Origin: Bremia lactucae
Lineage: Eukaryota; Oomycota; Peronosporomycetes; Peronosporales; Peronosporaceae
Length of the DNA stretch: 64,000 nt
Assembly: GCF_004359215.1 (NCBI RefSeq)
Contig: NW_027152213.1
Coordinates: forward strand, 1,078,087 to 1,142,086
Direction of reading: 5' to 3'
The position numbers were made by a program, and so were the translations under genes. The notes under the pieces are model-generated. The model was not told the origin of the DNA and did no database searches. It saw only the letters and a list, made by a program, of their open reading frames with translations. The stretch's first letter is position 1. The number at the start of each line of letters is the position of its first letter. Shown piece after piece: positions 54,883-64,000 of the stretch.

Positions 54883-55598
54883 CAGTCTAACCTCTGTTAA
54901 ATGATATTTTCCGTGGACAACAAAACCATCAATTATCGGAGGATATCAGATACGTAATGTACTTCTCATAGTTGATAATTTATCGAACAGATGAGGCACG
55001 CACTCTAATTGGCTGGAAGTACCATGTGCCACAAAATCAAAACAAGCGCCAAACTGCTCTTCCTCCTTCCGACCAAAAATACAACAAAAATAACATCCCA
55101 ATACCCCTAATCCCCCAAGTAGATTCCCCTTAAAGAAAGTTAGCTCTTAAAATCTCACGATCAAAAAAAGCTTAAAATCTGCCAAAAGCATGATGAGTTG
55201 CCACGCTTGACTGAAGCTGCTCTTTGTGCTTGGGCAAAGCATGAATTTAGCCTACCAATGCCTCCTACATAAAGCACAATAACCTCCATTTTGAAAAAGC
55301 GATGCGAATATGAAGCTATGGGCTCAACCAGCCTTGAGGTAAGGTAGATTGCTATTCGAATTTTTCTTATTTACACAAATGGCTGCTGAGATGTATATGA
55401 ACTTTGTAGCGCACTCGCACTGCCAAACACTCCGAACTAGATCAAGGCTTGCAGAGGGGTCTCTTCAACGCGAAGCCCGGCTTACAACAGAGCTTATCAA
55501 GTCAAAAGGTGAAGCGTTCGCAGAGCGCCTAAATATCGAAAACGCGCCATCCGTCTCAAATAGATGGATTAAGAAGTTTAAGTCTCGCCAGGCTTCAA
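54883..55598 (+). pseudogene. pogo/Tigger-like transposon, 5' part, cut by an LTR
   Basis: It begins with TA followed by CAGTCTAACCTCTGTTAA, the typical pogo/Tigger terminal repeat style. Downstream, plus-strand frames give a CENP-B N-terminal-like helix-turn-helix (LPRLTEAALCAWAKHEFSL near 55195-55250) and a Tc5/CENP-B-type second domain (LIKSKGEAFAERLNIENAP, VSNRWIKKFKSR at 55494-55590). A stop and a possible intron near 55340-55380 separate the two. Gypsy-A copy IV starts right after FKSRQAS, so the DDE catalytic domain is missing. Confidence 0.7.
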
Positions 55599-56037
55599 TG
55601 TAACGGGGCACTACTGACTTGTTCTGCTTCAGTACAAGTCCACTCCGCACTTCCTCAGTGCGAGTGGTGCCTCAGGTCACTTCACGTACACTAGTACGTG
55701 CAGAGGAAGACTCTCTTTAAAGCACTTGCTTTATAGAGAGTTAAAAGAAAATCTGTATTTAATGTAATTTAAGTTCTTCTGTTTCTATCTATTTTATACT
55801 AACTTAATTATAAACTAATACAAAACATGTCATAAAGCCTTATCTGTCTCTCTCTTTGCGAGCGTCCAGCGCTGACTGGCGGAGAAAATAGGTATAATAG
55901 TCTATATCTACCAATGGATAAGCTTTTAGAATATTTATATGTAAAGTAATATTCTCCAAATAGTATCTACCTTTTAGATAATACGTTAATTAACAACCTT
56001 TAAGTGTTTTTTTCATGTAACGATACACCCCGTCACA
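55599..56037 (-). repeat. Gypsy-A 3' LTR of copy IV
   Basis: 439 bp, TGTAACGGGGCACTACTG...CCCCGTCACA on the plus strand; sense strand minus. Its closest relatives here are 59053-59492 and 16365-16802. It interrupts the pogo-like transposase frame. It is followed by a polypurine tract on the minus strand (TTTTAAGGGAGGGGTGA at 56038 on). Confidence 0.8.
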
Positions 56038-56154
56038 TCACCCCTCCCTTAAAAGACAATCACTCTGACTGTCATTGGGTAGAGTGGTCACTATAAGAAC
56101 ACTCAGTTAAAAACGATGTTGATTGGTCAGAACCATCATTTTGAATTTTAGTGC

Positions 56155-56882
56155 ATTGTTAACAAGTCCATGCGGTATGCGAATAGTGCGGCGCCTTCGG
56201 CTGCGGCTCATGCAGCCGCGGGCGACGCATTATTGTCGCATGCGGCAGACGTTCCGTGTGTCGTAGTGTCATCTTCTCCCGAACTTTATATGTTGCGAGT
56301 GCACGTGGTGATACACCACGTGAATGCGACCCCTCTTTGGAGGTCGACTACGATTGCGAGTCGGACGAAATGGCCGACTCGGGGAGAACAGAACAGTCGC
56401 CTGATCATCGTCAGGCAGCTGACAACGAGCCTTCGAATGAGGGAGCTCATTCGGGTAGACGTGCTGGTAGCATCCGCTACAGCTTGTTCGGTTCCGACGA
56501 TGAGGATGATTCCTCATCGCCAGCTCCGTCTCCCGTGCCGTCACCCACACATATTTCTGTGCGTGCTGATGACGATGGCGTAAGCTATCGTAATAAAAGT
56601 TCTTGTGGTACCCCTGCTTCAGTGGGTACCACTCAGGGGATCGTAGACACTAATATGTCTCGTCTTGCCCCTGAGAAGAAGCCGTGGCTTTTGCCCTAAC
56701 AGTTAATCAATAGCTAGTCTGGAGAGACTACTCCTCATAATAAATATCCCTTATTTATTGCGACAAAGCTACATGGCCTTGATCCCAGCGCGAAGAACTT
56801 TCGCGCTGAGGAAGGTTTTTATCTCGATGCTTTTTTAAGCATCGATGGTATACTGGCAACAATAAGCGAGATAAAATCTCGC
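56155..56882 (+). pseudogene. antisense ORF of Gypsy-A copy IV
   Basis: It is nearly identical to copy III. The start codon is lost (ATT where copies II and III have ATG at the MVN start); the next ATG is at 56170 (MRYANSAAPSAAAHAAAGDA). A frameshift near 56260-56290 moves the rest to the frame 56256-56699 (FGSDDEDDSSSPAPSPVPSP, then MSRLAPEKKPWLLP and stop). Beyond the stop, KLHGLDPSAKNFRAEE-like coding continues until the junction with integrase at about 56883. Confidence 0.6.
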
Positions 56883-57275
56883 TTATGCAAGCCTGGAGGG
56901 TGTCTGGTCTTGCATGAAAATTTTTATATCTTGCTGAATCTGTCTACAAAAACAAGGATTTCCATTGTTTTTGTGATCGTCTTTCGGAAATCCAAGGACG
57001 AAGTCCATAGATACGGACTGCCAACATTCTGCCGGAAGTGGTAGAGGTTGGAGAGGTGCACGGGGTGAAGGGCTAGGCTTCACCCGTTGACATACCTCGC
57101 AAGCACGAATGAACTTGCGCACGAATGTACTTGCGCACGAACTGATACTGGCGGGGCCAGTAAAAGTCGCGACTTACTGTGAGATAAGTTTTCTCACGTC
57201 CACGATGTCCACTTGTTGGTCTTTGGGCACTCATACATGATGCGCAAGCGCGAATCATTGTACAACTTTGAGCTT
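56883..57275 (-). pseudogene. integrase fragment of Gypsy-A copy IV
   Basis: On the minus strand: EKTYLTVSRDFYWPRQYQFV, CEVCQRVKPSPSP, SVSMDFVLGFPKDDHKNN. It then shifts frame and ends (QDIKIFMQDQTPSRLA) in what is the complement of the antisense ORF. The catalytic core after the first Asp is deleted. The same junction occurs in copy III. On the right the copy breaks off into Gypsy-B gag. Confidence 0.7.
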
Positions 57276-58338
57276 AGGGGTAGCTTCAGAGTCCGCATCA
57301 TTAGGGCATTTCGACCCTACTGCACTTCTGCATTTCCCGACCCCTCAGTCGTTGATGCAGAACTCAGGCATCTCGCACGCAAGTTCTTGCCGTCGCCCTT
57401 TGGGTAGGGAGTCCTCTTGCTGGGCGTCTTCGCCCCAACAGGGACCCTGGCATAGCAAAGAGCCATCATATGGCCGCGCTTGCCCGCATTTTAAACAGAC
57501 CACGTCTGCATTGCCCAACTTCAAGGGAGTGGCATCTGACCTCTCGGCCGACGGCTTATACCAAGCTATCGCCGAGACACAGCTGTAGGATTGCTCCTCA
57601 ACTAAGGCAATTTGGATTGCCTTTTCCATCGTCGATGGCACCTTTCTGAAAAGGACCTGTTGCGATGGGCCATGCCGTAGTTCGTTCAAAAACATGGGCA
57701 CCTTAATGTGCTCCGGGATCTGACCTACAGTAATGGACGCCGACAGCGAGCGCATCTCTTGCACATACTCTTGCAGAGATCGCTTCGCCTGTCGCGGTCC
57801 AAAGAGGCGCGCCTGAAGCAACACTTCGTTGTTCGGCGGCTGGTACATGGCGCGAATGTTTTTTTTTAAGATCGCCCATGTAGGGAACGCCTTTCTGTCC
57901 GCCATAAGCGCCGAGTAAGCCCACTCTGAGGCCTTACCACGCAGATGCGACATGGCGTACGACACCATCCGTGATGAGATGCGCGACACCGCATTGCTCC
58001 ACAGCTAACAGCTTGTGAACATTCGTGTTCGCTGCAGTTCCATCCGAATGGGCCTCAGCTGATGCGGCCGGCAGAGAGCATCTTAACAGTCCTGATAAGA
58101 GCCTCGCTCCAAGCTTGCTCATGCCTCAGCTCATCCTGAGTCTGAGTGACGGACTCCGCCGCAGCATGGCTATGTGCCACGGACACGGCTCTTCGCTGTC
58201 CGAGCACGAATGTCTCAAACTTCTCCAACTGAGAAACATGTTGCTCAAAAGTTTGGCCAGGGCTTGTTCACCAAGTCCCTGCGCCAAGTGCCCTGCCACC
58301 TCCCGATGATTCTCGGAGAGGTGGGGAAACGAGCCCAA
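57276..58338 (-). pseudogene. Gypsy-B gag, second copy
   Basis: Minus-strand Gag. The N-terminus is near 58338 (GSFPHLSENHREVAGHLAQG). A long frame at 57989-57345 holds the capsid domain (MSHLRGKASEWAYSALMADR, VLLQARLFGPRQAKRSLQEY, PMFLNELRHGPSQQVL). The knuckle region (CLKCGQARPYDGSLLC) lost its CCHC spacing by a small frameshift. The copy at 1-1044 keeps it. The element is truncated where copy IV integrase begins. Confidence 0.75.
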
Positions 58339-58411
58339 TCGATGTTGAGGCTCATCCTCACGTACACACGCAGAGATGCGGGTCGTGGGAAGGATATCAA
58401 GCGCTACGAAG

Positions 58412-58960
58412 TGTAAGCGGCACGTCTTATTATGGTAACGCTCTACTTAGACACACACCATAGCATAGCGAGGACGCGGTTAAACCGTCTTCTCTTGCGT
58501 GCAGTGAGGTAGTTGTGGTGGGCGCCTTAGAGACCTCACCCAACGCACTTAAAAGTGTCGTCACGGGAGCGGTGATCCGGCTCCTCGGATTATCGCTCCC
58601 GTGACGACACTTTTACCGCACTTACCAAGTTGGAAGCAGCTTTCAGAATGACATAAATCTAATCGTATTAAATTTATGTACCTATTTTTACCAATCAGAA
58701 ATGTCATCGGTGTGGATAATTCTATTATGTATGGCTAGCTTATCTTTCTAGATACCTCGCGCAACGGATGACGCTAGCCGTCATCCCTCCTAATGTGAAT
58801 GCACCTATGTGCATCACATACACATGAGCTGGTCACAAATGTGAATCACACCCGAGTGGTGGGTCTAATTACTTAATTTAAGTAATTGACCATCCCCTTA
58901 AGTACACCAAGTGTACTTAACGGGGATTGTGTAACATTCGGGCAACTTTAGCCCGTTACA
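58412..58960 (-). repeat. Gypsy-B 5' LTR, second copy
   Basis: 549 bp with the same ends as 1100-1653. It carries a long hairpin at 58551-58614 that the first copy lacks. Confidence 0.7.
58551..58614. repeat. 21-bp perfect inverted repeat inside the Gypsy-B LTR
   Basis: Arms 58551-58571 and 58594-58614 are perfectly complementary (aaaagtgtcgtcacgggagc plus one base), with a 22-nt spacer. The LTR at 1100-1653 has only the left arm (near 1254-1275). Confidence 0.85.
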
Positions 58961-59052
58961 GAATTGGTCAGAGAATTCTCAAGCGCCAGGAATTAACGCT
59001 GAGTACTTTATCTAGGAGGCGGAATACAAGAGATGTTTGATATGAGCAAAGT

Positions 59053-59492
59053 TGTAACGGGGCACTGCTGACTTGTACTGCTTCAGTACAGGTCCACTTC
59101 GCTCTGCCTCAGTGGGAGTGGTGCCTCACGTCACTTCACCAACACTTGTACGTGGAGAGGAAGACTCTCTTTAAAACACTTGATATAAAAGGGTTAAAGA
59201 TTACTGTATTAAATATAATTAAGTTCTTCTCGTTTTATATCTATTTATGCTAACTTGTTTATATACTAATAATAAATATGTAATAAAAGTCTTATCTGTC
59301 ACTCTCTTTGCGCGCGTCCAGCGCTGACTGTACCGCGGAGCAAGTAAATACAATGGCCTAAATCTACCAATGGATAAACTTTCCGAATATTACTTTGTAA
59401 AGTAATATTTCTTAATATTCTCTACCTTTTAGATAATATATTGATTAACAACCTTTAAGTGTTAATTTCATGTAGCGATGCACCCAGTTACA
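59053..59492 (-). repeat. Gypsy-A 3' LTR of copy III
   Basis: 440 bp, the partner of the LTR at 63797 that is cut by the window edge. It is followed by a polypurine tract on the minus strand (TTTAAGGAGAAGTGA at 59493 on). Confidence 0.8.
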
Positions 59493-59606
59493 TCACTTCT
59501 CCTTAAAAAGACAATCACTCTGACTGTCACCGAATAGAGTGGTCACTATAAGAACACTTATAAAAACGATGTTGATTGGTCAGGACATCATTTTTAATTC
59601 TATCGC

Positions 59607-60335
59607 ATGGTTAACAAGTCCATGCGGTATGCGAATAGTGCGGCGCCTTCGGCTGCGGTTCATGCAGCCGCGGGCGACGCATTATTGTCTCTTGCGGCAG
59701 ACGTTCCGTCTGCCGTAGTGTCATCTTCTCCCGCAACTCTAAATGTTGCGGGTGCACGTGGTGATACACCACGTGAATGCGACCCCTCTTTGGAGGTCGA
59801 CTACGAATGCGAGTCGGACGAAATGGCCGACTCGGGGAGAACAGAACAGTCGCCTGATCATCGTCAGGCGGCTGACTATGAGCCTTCGAATGAGGGGGCT
59901 CATTCGAGTAGACGTGCTGGTAGCATTCGCTACAGCATGTTCGGTTCCGACGATGAGGATGATTCCTCATCGCCAGCTCCGTCTCCCGTGCCGTCACCCA
60001 CACATATTTCTGTGCGTGCTGATGACGATGGCGTAAGCTATCGTAATAAAAGTTCTTGTGGTACCCCTGCTTCAGTGGGTACCACTCAGGGGATCGTAGA
60101 CACTAATATGTCTCGTCTTGCCCCTGAGAAGAAGCCGTGGCTTTTGCCCTAACAGTTAATCAATAGCTAGTCTGGAGAGACTACTCCTCATAATAAATAT
60201 CCCTTATTTATTGCGACAAAGCTACATGGCCTTGATCCCAGCGCGAAGAACTTTCGCGCTGAGGAAGGTTTTTATCTCGATGCTTTTTTAAGCATCGATG
60301 ATATACTGGCAACAATAAGCGAGATAAAATCTCGC
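59607..60335 (+). CDS. antisense ORF of Gypsy-A copy III (181 codons open, then a stop)
   Basis: ATG at 59607 begins MVNKSMRYANSAAPSAAVHA. The frame is open to 60152, with acidic and Ser/Pro-rich segments (VDYECESDEMADSGRTEQ, FGSDDEDDSSSPAPSPVPSP, THISVRADDDGVSYRN) and MSRLAPEKKPWLLP just before the stop. Similarity to copy II continues past the stop to about 60335. It is the only uninterrupted N-terminal half of this protein in the window. It lies opposite to gag-pol of its own element, between the integrase remnant and the polypurine tract. A nuclear or DNA/RNA-associated acidic protein is a guess; no family is recognised. Confidence 0.55.
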
Positions 60336-61360
60336 TTATGCAAGCCTGGAGGGTGTCTGGTCTTGCATGAAAATTTTTATATCTTGCTGAATCTGTCTAC
60401 AAAAACAAGGATTTCCATTGTTTTTGTGATCGTCTTTCGGAAATCCAAGGACGAAGTCCATAGATACGGACTGCCAACATTCTGCCGGAAGTGGTAGAGG
60501 TTGGAGAGGTGCACGGGGTGAAGGGCTAGGCTTCACCCGTTGACATACCTCGCAAGCACGAATGAACTTGCGCACGAATGTACTTGCGCACGAACTGATA
60601 CTGGCGGGGCCAGTAAAAGTCGCGACTCACTGTGAGATAAGTTTTCTCACGTCCACGATGCCTTTTTTGTTGGTGCATCGTGACACTCATACATGATTCG
60701 CAAGCGCAAATCGTTGTGAACGGCGACGACACGTGGAGTGTCGCCGGCAACGGCTGTGTAATACAATAAGCCGTTGCGTGTTGTGTATCGATCGGATGAC
60801 GATCGATATAAAGCCGGTAAAGCTTTAAAAGATTTATCGGATGAATTCATCGGATGATCCATTATACGCAGAAAGACCTTATCTTCTGCGTAGGCTTGCT
60901 TTATGTCTTCAAACAAGGTTGATGACGGAACACTTGAAATGAGTTTTGCAACAGTGGGATTAATTTCACTGTTGGGGTGCACTGCTGACTCGAAATCGGG
61001 TCGGCGTGATAACGCATCAGCGACGACATTAAGTCGTCCTGGTTTATATTCGGCGGGGAAGTTATACTCCGCGAAGAAGGATAGCCACCTCGCCATTCTT
61101 TGCGAGAGGTGTGGGCTATTTACGGCCGTGCGTAATGACGCATGGTCCGTATATACGATAAACGGTCTATCTCCGAGGAGATAGACCCTAAACTTAGCCA
61201 GTGCAAAATACATGGCAAGGAGTTCCTTGTCATGCACTGGGTAGTTGCGTTCAGCTGGTTGCAGCTGACGCGATTGGTAGCAGACGACGCGCTCTGCGCC
61301 GTCTGTATCGTATTGCATTAACGCACAGCCGATTGCGAAATCGCTGGCGTCACAGACCAC
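60336..61360 (-). pseudogene. Gypsy-A pol, copy III: RNase H and truncated integrase
   Basis: On the minus strand, 61360-60647 is open and holds RNase H (VYTDHASLRTAVNSPHLSQR, VADALSRRPDFESAVHPNSE) and the integrase zinc-domain approach (YTAVAGDTPRVVAVHND). 60750-60336 continues to CEVCQRVKPS and SVSMDFVLGFPKDDHKNN. It is then cut by the same deletion as in copy IV, which removes the second catalytic Asp, the Glu and the chromodomain. Confidence 0.75.
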
Positions 61361-62535
61361 ATGGAATGGTCTGTCTTGATCGCAATCGCCAATGTGTGCG
61401 ATTGCATCAAGCTTTGCTTGATATCTTCAAAGGAACGCTGACAATCAGCTTTCCATAGCCATTTCTCGTCTTTTTTCAAGAGACGAGAGAGATGAACTGT
61501 CATCTCGTCATAATTGCGGGAGTACTTGTGCAAGTACGCCGCTAATCCAAGAAACTTTCTAAGTCCCTTGACATCGCCCGGAACTGGCCAGCCGGTAATT
61601 GCCTTGATCTTTTCGGGACCCAAGAAGTGGTATTTCGCTTGCAGCGAATATACACTTCTTTAGATAAGTGTAAGAACCTGACGAACGTGAGTTTTATGAG
61701 CTTCCACGTCCGTCTTTCCGTCCATGGCCCGGCTATGGACGAATACATCGTCAAAACCCCTGCAACATTCAACAGATTTGTTATGCATCTGTTGAATGTT
61801 GCAGGGGCGTTACTAAGCCCATGTGGCTATACTAGCCATTCCCAGAGCATCGCACTGGGAGTGCTCACTGCTGTGTACGGGATGTCCTGTTCACGCTTAA
61901 GGATCTAATAAAATCCATCCATCATATCCATAGACGAAAAGATGGTACTCTTAGACATACCATCTATGATTACGTCTTTTCTAGGTATCGGCGTTTGAGC
62001 CGGTACCGTTGCAGCATTCAGTTTATTGAATGCGTGCACTATCCGCCACCCTCCTGTGGCCTTTCGCACACAGAAGGTCGGAGAGCTATGTGGGGAGGTT
62101 GACTCCCTCACATGGCCCGCTTTTACTCGATCGGTAAAGAATTTATCGATCGCAAGTACTTGTTCACGAGGCAGTGGCCACTGCTTCATGACACAGTACT
62201 TCGAGCCCGGTTTGAGCTCGATCTCATGTCGAGTGCCTATATCCTTAGGCAACTCGCATGGAAATGTTTCAGGGAATGCATCCCTGAATTCAATCAAATC
62301 CTTGTAAAAAGGATTTGAATTAAGTGGCCTTCAGGATTTAGTAGTATGTCTCTCAATCCAAGTTTTCACATCGAGGACACTTTCGTCTATCGATGAGCTG
62401 CTGAGAACCCGTTCGTTCTCTGCAAAAATTCCCGCTGACCGAATATCGGTTTAATATTCGTCCTCTGTGATGAGTACGCAGATCGGCTTGATTCTTTCAC
62501 TATGCAGATCTCTCAAGAACCGCTTGGGTTCTGGG
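61361..62535 (-). pseudogene. Gypsy-A pol, copy III: reverse transcriptase
   Basis: 62297-61905 is open: FPCELPKDIGTRHEIELKPG, YCVMKQWPLPREQVLAIDKF, GGWRIVHAFNKLNAATVPAQ, SSMDMMDGFY. 61860-61540 continues in broken frames. Around 61750-61810 a small deletion removes residues just before FDDVFVHS, next to the catalytic motif. At about 62530 gag sequence joins the protease-RT linker directly, so protease is missing. Confidence 0.7.
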
Positions 62536-63740
62536 ATACCTCATCACCAGGTGCTGAGACACATAATGACTGTGTGTCTGGAGCAACTTTAGTCAAGAGA
62601 TTTGCAAATTCTCTTGAGGTTGCTGGACCAGTAGGGAGTTGCGCCCCTACTGACCCCGACCGTTTTTTGGCGGTCCGCCTCGCTGTTGCAATTTCGCAAC
62701 AACATCGCACCCGCGACCGTTGCCCTTTTAGGCATTCGGTCCAGAATTACGCTCAGTACCTCTCGGTACTGGGCGTGGGGCACTACACTCATGAGCGTAG
62801 TGTCCTAACTTTTGACAGCGATTGCATTTCTGCAATCGCTTGTTGCTCGAAAAGCGAGGTTTCTCGCTTTCGAAATAAGAGAGGTCCATCGGTTCTGGAC
62901 CTTCCAGTTCGTGTCGTCTTGGAGTACGATATGATGACGAACTAGCTTGAGCCTGTCTCAAGCTTAAGTCCTCCTGTTCCGCAACGGATATTGCTTCTTC
63001 AAGCGTATCCAGTTCCAAGCGGAACAGGTGGGTCCTTACGGGACCATCCGTAAGACCTTGCATTAACACCGTAATCAACGTCTGTTCGTGGAGTGGGTTG
63101 TTTGTGATACAACTCGCCACGAGACGTATATGCTGGGCATAAGTGTGCACATCACGCTTGCCTTGTTTGAGTTTTAGCTCTCATCGAGCTCTCAACTCAG
63201 CCCTAGGCGGTTCAAACGTCTGTTTCAGCCGGGCTTTAAAAGCCTCTAGCGACCCAAAGGCATATTGGTCGAGCAACTTAAGGCCTAGTGCCCAAGTTTT
63301 GGCACGACCTGCCAAATCTGACTGAGCAAATACGACTTGCATTGGCTCGTCGACGATGTGACAAGCCCTTATGGCATCGCTCAACTCGACAAACCTACCT
63401 AAGAGGTAGTCTTCTTCGACTCCCCTATACTTATAGATGTCAATCTTCAAGGTTTCGGGACGACGCGTGTGCGTCATCCTAGGTACCTCAACAGTTCTGC
63501 ATGTTGAGAGCCTTGCTGATTAAGCCAGGCTACCTTCTCCTTCGCCTCGTCAAATTCATGTTGTATGAACTTGGCGATGGCTGAATGGAGGGCATCTCTG
63601 TCCAAACCGGACAGCATGGCCAAGATGGCAGCGATTCCTACGGTCGAATTTATTCGTTCGACCGCACTCCTTTCTATGTCACTTAGAAAGGAGTAGCTAT
63701 CACGCGAAACGTGATGCGTATTTCCATTATCATCTAACAT
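62536..63740 (-). pseudogene. Gypsy-A gag, copy III
   Basis: Minus-strand ATG at 63740. N-terminal helical region (VGIAAILAMLSGLDRDALHS, IAKFIQHEFDEAKEKVAWLN). Capsid-type domain (LLGRFVELSDAIRACHI, LAGRAKTWALGLKLL, LEAFKARLKQTFEPPRAELR). Then YAQHIRLVASCITNNPLHEQ and a zinc knuckle CNRCQKLGHYAHEC (CX2CX4HX4C). It falls in three frames joined by two frameshifts or stops (near 63475 and 63180). It is the best-preserved Gypsy-A gag here. Confidence 0.8.
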
Positions 63741-63777
63741 GTCCACGTTAGATGATGAAACTGTGGTCCTTGGACGG

Positions 63778-63796
63778 ACTACAAAGTGCTACCAGG
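63778..63796 (-). promoter_or_regulatory. Gypsy-A primer-binding region, copy III
   Basis: On the minus strand, just inside the 5' LTR: CCTGGTAGCACTTTGTAG. Copy I has CCTGGTAGTACTTCGTAG at 11001. Such a TGG-initial sequence would pair with a tRNA 3' end; which tRNA is not determined. Confidence 0.6.
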
Positions 63797-64000
63797 TGTA
63801 ACGGGGCACTACTGACTTGTACTCCTTCAGTACAAGTTCACTCCGCACTGCCTCAGTGCTAGTGGTGCCTCACGTCACTTCGCGTACACTAGTACGTGCA
63901 GAGGAAGACTCTTTCTAAAACACTTGCTTTAAAGAGGGTTAATTACAATCTGTATTTAATGTAGTTAAGTTCTTCTGTTTCTATCTATTTAATACAAACT
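63797..64000 (-). repeat. Gypsy-A 5' LTR of copy III, cut by window edge
   Basis: It begins TGTAACGGGGCACTACTG on the plus strand and follows the LTR pattern of 59053 on. The remainder lies outside the window. Confidence 0.8.

Noticed and set aside
59611..60003. Minus-strand 130-codon frame opposite the antisense ORF of copy III
   Set aside because: It could be read as a pol extension, but it shows no pol motif. The acidic plus-strand frame has an ATG and a pattern conserved in copies I and II.

Overview
The window looks like part of an oomycete nuclear genome, most likely a Peronosporaceae pathogen (downy mildew or Phytophthora type). This is inference from four signs. It has long, nearly intronless eukaryotic genes with a few 60-90 nt GT-AG introns. 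It has dense nests of Ty3/Gypsy elements with LTRs of the TGTAACGGG...CCCGTTACA type. It has a GT60 glycosyltransferase. It carries Copia, MULE and pogo-like remnants. No name can be given at species level. Two assembly gaps (runs of N) occur at 21110-21279 and 22624-22723.

Layout. 1-22988 is a transposon nest. A Gypsy-B gag/LTR end (1-1653) sits in a decayed Gypsy-C gag-pol (1654-3440). Next come a FAR1-type MULE pseudogene (3454-4583), a Copia element with an internal inversion (5602-10335), and two Gypsy-A copies lying tail to tail: copy I on + (10499-16364) and copy II on - (16365-22988). 23124-42514 is the gene island: a GT60-family GlcNAc transferase (23124-24581, +), a giant TRRAP/Tra1 pseudokinase gene (24690-38435, +, one 81-nt intron), and a convergent TRAPP-associated TRAPPC13/14-like gene (40823-42514, -, two introns that I infer). 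43201-64000 is again transposon-dominated. It holds Gypsy-A remnants (copies V and VI), a fold-back or MITE cluster (52300-54869), a pogo-like transposon cut by an LTR (54883-55598), and Gypsy-A copies IV (55599-57275) and III (59053-64000+), with a Gypsy-B gag/LTR (57276-58960) between them.

The most interesting observation concerns Gypsy-A. Between the integrase/chromodomain end of pol and the polypurine tract and 3' LTR, every copy with that region carries an open reading frame on the strand OPPOSITE to gag-pol. Its predicted product has an acidic Ser/Asp-rich N-terminus, a conserved APEK-x-PW module, a central helical module and a coiled-coil C-terminus. The amino-acid pattern is conserved between strongly diverged copies I and II. 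I interpret it as an antisense accessory protein of the retrotransposon. Antisense ORFs are known in some plant Gypsy lineages, but I do not recognise this protein.

How the parts work together: TRRAP is the activator-binding scaffold of SAGA and NuA4-type acetyltransferase complexes. The GT60 enzyme would act in the secretory pathway or on cytosolic Skp1-like targets. The TRAPP-like protein would act in vesicle tethering. These are unrelated housekeeping roles, so the island is ordinary gene space surrounded by repeats. All retroelement copies visible here are broken (missing RT, PR or IN parts), so none looks autonomous.
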